Source of the DNA: Microbacterium sp. VKM Ac-2923 | GTDB taxonomy: Bacteria; Actinomycetota; Actinomycetes; Actinomycetales; Microbacteriaceae | DNA length: 64,000 nt | Reading direction: 5' to 3' | NCBI RefSeq assembly: GCF_022815605.1 | Contig: NZ_JALGRP010000010.1 | Location: forward strand, 1 to 64,000 | Part shown: positions 58,827 to 64,000 of the stretch, in pieces | How the letters are laid out: each line of letters starts with the position of its first letter | How positions within the stretch are numbered: position 1 is the stretch's first letter | The notes under the pieces: model-generated | What the model was told of the DNA's origin: nothing | The model's input: the letters and a program-made list of their open reading frames with translations, nothing else | Database searches by the model: none | Translations under genes and position numbers: made by a program

Positions 58827-59033
58827 TCAGGCGCGCAGTGTCTCGTGACGCACGACGACCCAGCCCTTCGGGACCGACAACCGGTCGGCGTGGATCGCGC
58901 ACAGGTCGTGCGCGTGCGGGTCTCTGGCCGGCCCGAGGGGGCCGAGGGCCGCCATCTGGTCGCCGTAGTCGTAGGTGAGGGTGCTCATCGCCTCGCGGGC
59001 GCATCCCACCTTCGAGCAGAGTCTGTCGCGCAT
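58827..59033 (-). CDS. DUF3499 small Cys-containing protein
   Basis: A 68-aa protein opening MRDRLCSKVGCAREAMSTLTY and containing a second-half HDLCAIHADRLSVPKGW, the DUF3499 pattern. Three Cys and two His could bind zinc. Counterpart of Rv3258c, close to whiB2 in many actinobacteria. TAGGCT lies 8 nt before the ATG. Function unknown. Confidence 0.85.
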   Translation of the reverse strand: MRDRLCSKVGCAREAMSTLTYDYGDQMAALGPLGPARDPHAHDLCAIHADRLSVPKGWVVVRHETLRA

Positions 59034-59041
59034 CGTCGGTC

Positions 59042-59047
59042 AGCCTA
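59042..59047 (-). promoter_or_regulatory. -10 box, leaderless start of DUF3499 gene
   Basis: TAGGCT on the minus strand, 8 nt before the ATG. Confidence 0.5.
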
Positions 59048-59147
59048 ACCAGCGCCTCCCCCGTCGGGTCGACGCCGCGCCGCCGCCGGCTCACAGCGCT
59101 GAGCCCCCACACACGACCTGCCGCCGTCCTCCACCCACCGGCGACCG

Positions 59148-59153
59148 TAGGAT
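59148..59153 (+). promoter_or_regulatory. -10 box, leaderless start of zincin-like gene
   Basis: TAGGAT, 6 nt before ATG 59160. Confidence 0.55.
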
Positions 59154-59159
59154 GGGCGA

Positions 59160-59594
59160 ATGATGCGCCGCCGATCCCGCGAAGCACGGCCGGTCGCCCG
59201 CCCGTCGCGTCATGGCCGCCACGGGCGCGAGAACCGCAGTCCGGTGGTGCGCCCGCCGCTTCCTCCGATCGACACGCGCGTGGAGCGCTTCGACGTCGCG
59301 GTCAGCGCCGCGGCGGAGTTCCTGCGCTCGGCTTGGTCCGATCTGCGCGAGGTGTCTTTCGAGATCGGCGTCATGCCGCCCGCCTTCGGTGACGGCATCC
59401 CGCGGTGGACCGTGCTGCGCGAAGAGAAGCGCATCATTCTGTACCGCGTGCCCATCGAGCGGCTCGGACACCCCCATCAAGACGACGACCTGCACCGTCG
59501 CATGATGATCGAGGGAGCTGTGTTCCGTGCGGCCGCGGAGTACCTCGATCGCGATCCCTGGGACCTGGGCCCCGAACGCTTCCGGTTCTCCTGA
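59160..59594 (+). CDS. zincin-like (metallopeptidase family) protein without HExxH
   Basis: A 144-aa protein. A basic N terminus (RRRSREARPVARPSRHGRHG) precedes a fold matching the small zincin/PF06262 type (FEIGVMPPAF, EEKRIILYRVPIERLG). In that family the next helix carries HExxHxxGxxD; here the helix reads RRMMIEGAVFRAAAEYLDRD, so the zinc His residues are missing. Counterpart of mycobacterial Rv3259. Probably non-catalytic. Position next to DUF3499 and whiB2 is conserved. Confidence 0.78.
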   Translation: MMRRRSREARPVARPSRHGRHGRENRSPVVRPPLPPIDTRVERFDVAVSAAAEFLRSAWSDLREVSFEIGVMPPAFGDGIPRWTVLREEKRIILYRVPIERLGHPHQDDDLHRRMMIEGAVFRAAAEYLDRDPWDLGPERFRFS

Positions 59595-59619
59595 GCGGTC
59601 GCAAAGCGACCCGACCGGA

Positions 59620-61011
59620 TCAGGGCAGGACGGTCACCGCCGCCGCTGCGGCATCGGCCGGCCACAGGGGGTATGACGCGATCGCGGACGCGGCGACGTA
59701 GGTGACGGCGGCGTGCACCGGCGCCGTGGTCTCGAGGCGATACACGCCCGCGGCGACGGGTACAGCGGCGCCGGCACCCGCACCGACCGTCGCCGTGACG
59801 GGGCTGCCACCCTCGACCGGGGTGAGCGTGACCGTCGCCTCGCTTTCGCCGCCCGCGAGCGCCACGGACGCTCCGACCCCGGATGCCACGGCGACGACGC
59901 TGGGCTCGGCGATCTCGGGAGCCGAGGCGTACCAGGCGAAGTCGGCACCCTGCCCGAAGCCCCTGGTCGACCAGGTGGACCCCACGACGGCAGCGGTGGC
60001 CGAGACGTCGACGGTGTACGTCCCGCTCGGGATGCCGGAAAGGTCGAGTGAAGTGGGAAGCCCCGCCGTCAGCGGGATGTCGATGGGCGTGGGCGCGGTG
60101 GTCGCGGCATCCACGGGGGTGACGGTGACGGAGGCGGAGGCGTCGGATGCCGGCGCCAGCAGACGCAGCACGGTGCCGGCCTGGCCCGCAGCCGTCTCGA
60201 TCACCTGCACGCCCGGCATCACCAGATGAGTGTCGGCCTGCGCGGTCGGCGCCACCTGCTCGACACCGCCGGGCAGGAGCACGCGGGTCACGCTGGTCTG
60301 AAGTCCCGCGTGGACGGGCGCCCCGGATGAGGCCACCCGCACGATCGGGCTCTCCTCGCCCAACAGCAGCCCCGCGAGGGGGACCACGCGCCGCGAGCCC
60401 GCGGGGACGACGATGTTCTGACCGCTGGGCGGCGTCGACACCCCCTGCGACCCGTATACGGACAGCTGGACGGTGGCCGGCACGCTTCCGGGATTGGCGA
60501 GCTCGACGAGGTCGTTGGCGCCGGTGGTGCTCGCCCCTCCCACGAGCCACGATTCCGCGAGCGGTGGACGACACGCGGAGGCGGCGAAGCCGACGAGGTC
60601 GTCGGAGGCGGCGGTGGCCGAGGTCGCCGCGGCGATGGAGGTCAGCGCACCGTCGCGGGGAGCCGCCCGCAGCACCTGCGCGTCGCCGTCGGCGTCCCCG
60701 GTCGCCCCGCTGAGCGTGCTCGTGTCGGCGCCGGCGTCGGCGGGACCACTGACGATCTGCGACGACGCGGCGGCGCTCAGGCTGCTGGCCGCGTCGGCAC
60801 TGCGCCCGAGAGCCAGCAACGGACCGTCGCAGGCGAGCACGGTGTCGCTCGGAGCGGGGGTCGCCTGCACGCGCACGGGCTGCGCGGCGTACTGGGGCCA
60901 CGGAGCCGCGATCGCGGCGACCGTGCCGACGACGGCTGCCGCGGCGACGGCGGCACCGGCCACCAGTCGGGCGCTGGTGGCGGCGTAACGGACGAGACGG
61001 CGCTCACCCAT
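59620..61011 (-). CDS. DUF5719 secreted/membrane-anchored protein
   Basis: A 463-aa protein with one N-terminal hydrophobic anchor (about residues 15-40) and a large extracytoplasmic beta-rich domain rich in Ala, Thr, Val and Ser. Motifs typical of DUF5719 are WLVGGASTTGANDLVELANPG, VPAGSRRVVPLAGLLLGE and TAPVHAAVTYVA. Two Cys (about residues 61 and 149) may pair. It follows the GT2 gene by 4 nt overlap-scale spacing (3' end of that gene overlaps this start by 8 nt), so the two are probably co-expressed; a role in envelope glycan display is inference. Confidence 0.8.
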   Translation of the reverse strand: MGERRLVRYAATSARLVAGAAVAAAAVVGTVAAIAAPWPQYAAQPVRVQATPAPSDTVLACDGPLLALGRSADAASSLSAAASSQIVSGPADAGADTSTLSGATGDADGDAQVLRAAPRDGALTSIAAATSATAASDDLVGFAASACRPPLAESWLVGGASTTGANDLVELANPGSVPATVQLSVYGSQGVSTPPSGQNIVVPAGSRRVVPLAGLLLGEESPIVRVASSGAPVHAGLQTSVTRVLLPGGVEQVAPTAQADTHLVMPGVQVIETAAGQAGTVLRLLAPASDASASVTVTPVDAATTAPTPIDIPLTAGLPTSLDLSGIPSGTYTVDVSATAAVVGSTWSTRGFGQGADFAWYASAPEIAEPSVVAVASGVGASVALAGGESEATVTLTPVEGGSPVTATVGAGAGAAVPVAAGVYRLETTAPVHAAVTYVAASAIASYPLWPADAAAAAVTVLP

Positions 61012-63847
61012 GCGAACCTCCCGGTGTCGGTCCGACGATGCGCGGCGTGCGCCGGGCGATGCGTCGCGAGGCTGCCGTCGGGACAGCCAGCAGCAGCGCC
61101 ACCACGAGCACGCCGAGGGACCCGAGCGCGACGAGTCGCTGCACCCCGGCCCGGTGATCGTCCAGCGGCGGCCGCGGGGCGACGTCTGTGTTCACGCGCC
61201 ACAGGTCACCGCGGGAGGTCTCCCCCACGGGGTCGAGCAGGTCGCGCTGGTCGAGCGAGCTGGCGGCGCCCAGCCGGTCGCCGAGGACGACGTCGTTCTG
61301 CGCCGACGGCGCCGAGGCGAGCAGCACGAAACCGATCCCGCGCTCGGCCAGCCGCGACACGACGTCGTCGGTCGACGGCGACACCAGGTCGGCGGCGAGG
61401 GCGGCGAGCTGCCGGTCCTGTTCGTCGGCCGAGGTGCGGGTGGCCCGCAGCGTGCTCTGACCCGACAGCGTCTCACTGCCTCCCCAGACGACCTCCACGT
61501 GCAGACCGTCCTCACGGGGGTCGAGCACGAGTGTGCCGATGGAGAGCGAGCCTCGGCCCTCCGCCGCGACGAAAGCGGGCAGGGTGGAAACGGGTCCGTT
61601 CGTCAAGACCGAACGGTCACCGGCGTCGGCGAGCTGTGCGGTGAGCGCGGGGGCGACGGCCACCGCCAGCGCCAGCAGGGCAGCGATCCCCCCGATCGGG
61701 CGCAGCACCCGCGCTCGGTGGGGGATCCCGGCGTCCAGGGCGACGACGGCCGCACCCACCAGACCCACCCAGGCGAGGCTCAGGCCCGACCCCGCCCACA
61801 ACGGCACCGCGACCGCGTCGTCGAAGGACACGGCGATCCCGACCGCGGCGAACGCCGTGGCCAGCCCCGTCGCGGTGATGACGATGAGACCGGATGCCGT
61901 GATCCAGCGCGGAGTGAGTACCGACAGCACCGCGAGCACGGCGAGGGGGGCGACGAGCAGTCCGACCCACCACACGGGGTGGCCGAGCAGGCTCGCCCAC
62001 CCACCCGGGTCGGAGGTCGGGAACCCCGCCGCGAGCAGGGCGCGACCGATCGGATCGGCCGACGCCTCGGCCCCCGCGAACGGCACACCGGGGTCGGCCA
62101 GAAGACCCCACGCATTGCCCGATCGCACCTGCGCCCACACGAGCGGCGCGAAGATCACGATCGAGGGGATGACGAGCCAGACGACACGGGCCACGCCGCG
62201 ACCGGCGACGAGGGCGACCACCACGAGGGCGGCACACCAGAGCACGACCGCCGCGGGAGCCAGGGACGGCGCACATGCCAGCACTGCCGCCAACAGGATG
62301 GATGCCGCCGCAGCCGGCGCCCAGGAGCGATGCGCGACGGCGGCGGTGTAGAACAGCCACGGCAAAAAGAGGTGCGCCAGCACGGCCGCGGGGCGCCCCT
62401 CGACGAGGGCGGCGAGGAAAGTCGGCGCGAGCGCCCACGCGGTCGCCGCGACGATGCGCAGCAGCGACGACTCCGTCACGCGGGTGGCGGCGAACCACCC
62501 GCCCAGGACGGCGAGCGGCAGAGCGAGCACCCAGAGCACGACGAACGCGCGCGACGGATCACCCGGTGACAGCGTGCCCACCACCGCCACGATCGCCGAG
62601 AACGGGTCGGCGGGGCCGATGGCATCCAGTCCGAGGGGACGCTGCCCCCACGCGGCGTCCTGCCACAGTTGCGCGACGTTCGCGCGCAGCGGGGCGAGGG
62701 CGCCGCCGCCGAGCACGGGCCATGCCAAGAGGGGGGCGAACACGGCGACCGACACGGCGAGGGCGCCGAGGACCGCCCAGGCTCCGCCGCCGACGAAGAA
62801 CCGGAGCTCGCTGCGGATGGGCGCGTCGGGGTCACCGACGTCGCCCTGCCACCGCCCGCGCATCTCGGCGCGGGACACGCGCAACGGGGCGATGCGCGAC
62901 CACCCGACGTTTCGCTGCGCGCGGATCCGCCGTCGAGCGCGCGCGACCGCGGTGGGTCGCGCCATCACGAGCAGGGTCGCGCCCCACTCGGGCAGCACGC
63001 GGTGCGGCATCTTGGTCACCAGGTGGACGAACGTGCGCCACACCGCCAGGGGAAGGAAGGACAGCCAGTGAAGGGGCACCGCGGGGGCGGGCGCATAGGC
63101 GAGGCGACGGTGCAGTTGCGCCGTCCGGGTCGCGAAGGCGCGCCGCCGGGCTCGACGACGACCGCGGGCCATGGCCGCGACGCCGTCACCGGCGACCGCT
63201 ACCCGGGCGGAGGGGACGACGGCGACGAGCCTCGCGGCCAGGCGCGCCCGCACGCCCAGGTCGAGACCTTCGTCGGCGCCGCCGAGAGCGGGGTCGAGTC
63301 CCCCGAGCGCCACCCAGGCCTCGCGTCGCACGAGGAGCCCGCGCACGTCGGCGCCGAGCACGTCGGAGTCGCGGTCGCGCTGCCCCTGGTCGAGCTCGCC
63401 GGCGGCCAGTTCGACGCTGCCGCCGTAGCGGTTCATGCTCACGCCGAGCGAGCGGATGAGGTCGCGATCGTCCCAGTCCACGAGCTTCGGCGCCGCCACG
63501 ACGAGCGGGGGCGACAGCTCGAGGGCCCCGGCGAGGCGCTCGAGCGCCTCGGGATCGGGGGCGGTGTCCTGGGCGAGGAGCCAGATCGTGTCGCCCGTCA
63601 GGCGCGGGGTCGCCAGCGCCGTAGCCGTCGCGAACGACGTGCCGGCGGATGCCGTGATGACCCCTTCTGCGCCGGATTCGGCGGCCAAGCGCGTGAGTTC
63701 CGCGTCGGGGCCGCACAGCACGAGGGTGAGGGCGTCGACGCGGCGGGTCTGCGCCGCAAGGGCAGCGAGCGTGCGGCGCAGATGGTTCGCCGCTGGTGTG
63801 CGTCCTTCGGGACGCACGACGAGGATGGCGTGTACACGGTCGGGCAT
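61004..63847 (-). CDS. large GT2 glycosyltransferase with polytopic membrane domain
   Basis: A 947-aa protein. The N-terminal GT2 domain (about 1-230) has HAILVVRPEGRTPAANHLRRTLAAL and VLGADVRGLLVRREAWVALGGLD, where the usual DxD is degenerate (LLAQDTAPDPEALERL). About 12 membrane helices follow (270-760), then an extracytoplasmic region and a final anchor helix near the C terminus. Similar actinobacterial proteins lie beside whiB2 and DUF5719 and are thought to act in cell-wall polysaccharide synthesis. TAGGCT lies 10 nt before the ATG. Confidence 0.83.
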   Translation of the reverse strand: MPDRVHAILVVRPEGRTPAANHLRRTLAALAAQTRRVDALTLVLCGPDAELTRLAAESGAEGVITASAGTSFATATALATPRLTGDTIWLLAQDTAPDPEALERLAGALELSPPLVVAAPKLVDWDDRDLIRSLGVSMNRYGGSVELAAGELDQGQRDRDSDVLGADVRGLLVRREAWVALGGLDPALGGADEGLDLGVRARLAARLVAVVPSARVAVAGDGVAAMARGRRRARRRAFATRTAQLHRRLAYAPAPAVPLHWLSFLPLAVWRTFVHLVTKMPHRVLPEWGATLLVMARPTAVARARRRIRAQRNVGWSRIAPLRVSRAEMRGRWQGDVGDPDAPIRSELRFFVGGGAWAVLGALAVSVAVFAPLLAWPVLGGGALAPLRANVAQLWQDAAWGQRPLGLDAIGPADPFSAIVAVVGTLSPGDPSRAFVVLWVLALPLAVLGGWFAATRVTESSLLRIVAATAWALAPTFLAALVEGRPAAVLAHLFLPWLFYTAAVAHRSWAPAAAASILLAAVLACAPSLAPAAVVLWCAALVVVALVAGRGVARVVWLVIPSIVIFAPLVWAQVRSGNAWGLLADPGVPFAGAEASADPIGRALLAAGFPTSDPGGWASLLGHPVWWVGLLVAPLAVLAVLSVLTPRWITASGLIVITATGLATAFAAVGIAVSFDDAVAVPLWAGSGLSLAWVGLVGAAVVALDAGIPHRARVLRPIGGIAALLALAVAVAPALTAQLADAGDRSVLTNGPVSTLPAFVAAEGRGSLSIGTLVLDPREDGLHVEVVWGGSETLSGQSTLRATRTSADEQDRQLAALAADLVSPSTDDVVSRLAERGIGFVLLASAPSAQNDVVLGDRLGAASSLDQRDLLDPVGETSRGDLWRVNTDVAPRPPLDDHRAGVQRLVALGSLGVLVVALLLAVPTAASRRIARRTPRIVGPTPGGSHG

Positions 63848-63857
63848 GACGCGGATC

Positions 63858-63863
63858 AGCCTA
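63858..63863 (-). promoter_or_regulatory. -10 box of GT2-DUF5719 operon
   Basis: TAGGCT on the minus strand, 10 nt before the ATG, giving a leader of at most about 4 nt. Confidence 0.45.
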
Positions 63864-63940
63864 AGTCCGACCCGGTGCGATCACGGACGCCGCGCCGTCG
63901 ACGGGCGGATCGCTCCCGGCACCGACAGGTGACGCGGGAC

Positions 63941-64000
63941 TCAGGCGCGACGCTTGAGCTTGCGACGCTCGCGCTCGCTCAGCCCGCCCCAGATTCCGAA
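63941..64000 (-). CDS. whiB2: WhiB-family regulator, 3' end only (WhiB2-like)
   Basis: The last 60 bases read on the minus strand as FGIWGGLSERERRKLKRRA then stop. G(I/V)WGG and the basic tail are the WhiB C-terminal signature. The Cys residues and start lie beyond the window. The DUF3499, zincin and GT2 neighbours favour WhiB2, as at Rv3258c-Rv3260c. Confidence 0.88.
   Translation of the reverse strand, partial: FGIWGGLSERERRKLKRRA

Overview
This window is high-GC (about 70%) actinobacterial DNA. It most likely comes from the Microbacteriaceae, close to Microbacterium; that is inferred from protein character and gene order, not from any search. It is densely coded on both strands, with about 50 genes. 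I see no rRNA, tRNA, CRISPR array, prophage or intact insertion sequence. Most of it is core chromosome. From about 22.7 kb to 43 kb, and again at 58.8-64 kb, the gene order matches a conserved actinobacterial block best known from Mycobacterium tuberculosis (sigH-rshA, aroA, rsgA, whiB1, pdtaS, Rv3235, secA1, hpf, comF, lpqB-mtrB-mtrA, then DUF3499, a zincin-like protein and whiB2).

Layout. 0-8 kb: an SDR oxidoreductase lacking the catalytic Tyr, a DUF4259 protein, homoserine O-acetyltransferase (metX), an MFS exporter, a thiamine-binding protein, a GT87-type membrane glycosyltransferase, NAD(P)HX dehydratase (nnrD) and an Old Yellow Enzyme. 8-17 kb: two overlapping CorC/HlyC-like membrane proteins, a GH76-like protein, GuaB1 (GMP reductase type) and the giant E1/E2-fused 2-oxoglutarate dehydrogenase (odhA/kgd). 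17.5-22.7 kb: an MprF-like lipid-aminoacylation protein coupled to an alpha/beta hydrolase, and an Eis-like acetyltransferase. 22.7-28 kb: sigR-rsrA diverging from aroA-rsgA-bcp, then whiB1. 28-43 kb: pdtaS-like kinase, an Rv3235-like protein, an aminotransferase, secA, a coiled-coil protein, hpf, comF, lpqB-mtrB-mtrA. 43-48.7 kb: a tight five-gene membrane operon (GPDPase-membrane-domain protein, DUF4129, DUF4350, MoxR ATPase, DUF58). 48.7-53.5 kb: a complete oleA-oleBC-oleD olefin/beta-lactone pathway. 53.9-56.7 kb: furA-katG. 56.7-64 kb: SpoIIM-like and RDD proteins, DUF3499, zincin-like protein, DUF5719, a large GT2-membrane glycosyltransferase, and the 3' end of a second whiB.

Working together. 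Redox stress control is well represented: SigR with its thiol anti-sigma RsrA and an autoregulatory promoter, a Bcp peroxiredoxin, a FurA-KatG unit with a palindromic operator, and two WhiB Fe-S proteins. Envelope functions dominate the rest: MtrAB-LpqB, SecA, the MoxR/DUF58 membrane system, lipid aminoacylation, glycosyltransferases and long-chain head-to-head hydrocarbon synthesis. The ole and furA-katG blocks lie between DUF58 and SpoIIM/RDD, genes that are adjacent in mycobacteria (Rv3690-Rv3695), so this junction is a probable accessory insertion point.

The least expected signals are non-coding. First, at least fifteen genes appear leaderless, with a near-invariant TAGGNT-type -10 box 6-8 nt before the start codon. 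Second, the heptamer GGATGCC/GGCATCC occurs about 100 times by hand count against roughly 15 expected. Third, five intergenic regions, mostly at convergent 3' ends, hold different repeat or palindrome families, including a 162-bp phased pair, a 114-bp pair, a 39-bp-phased array and a 19-bp tandem array.
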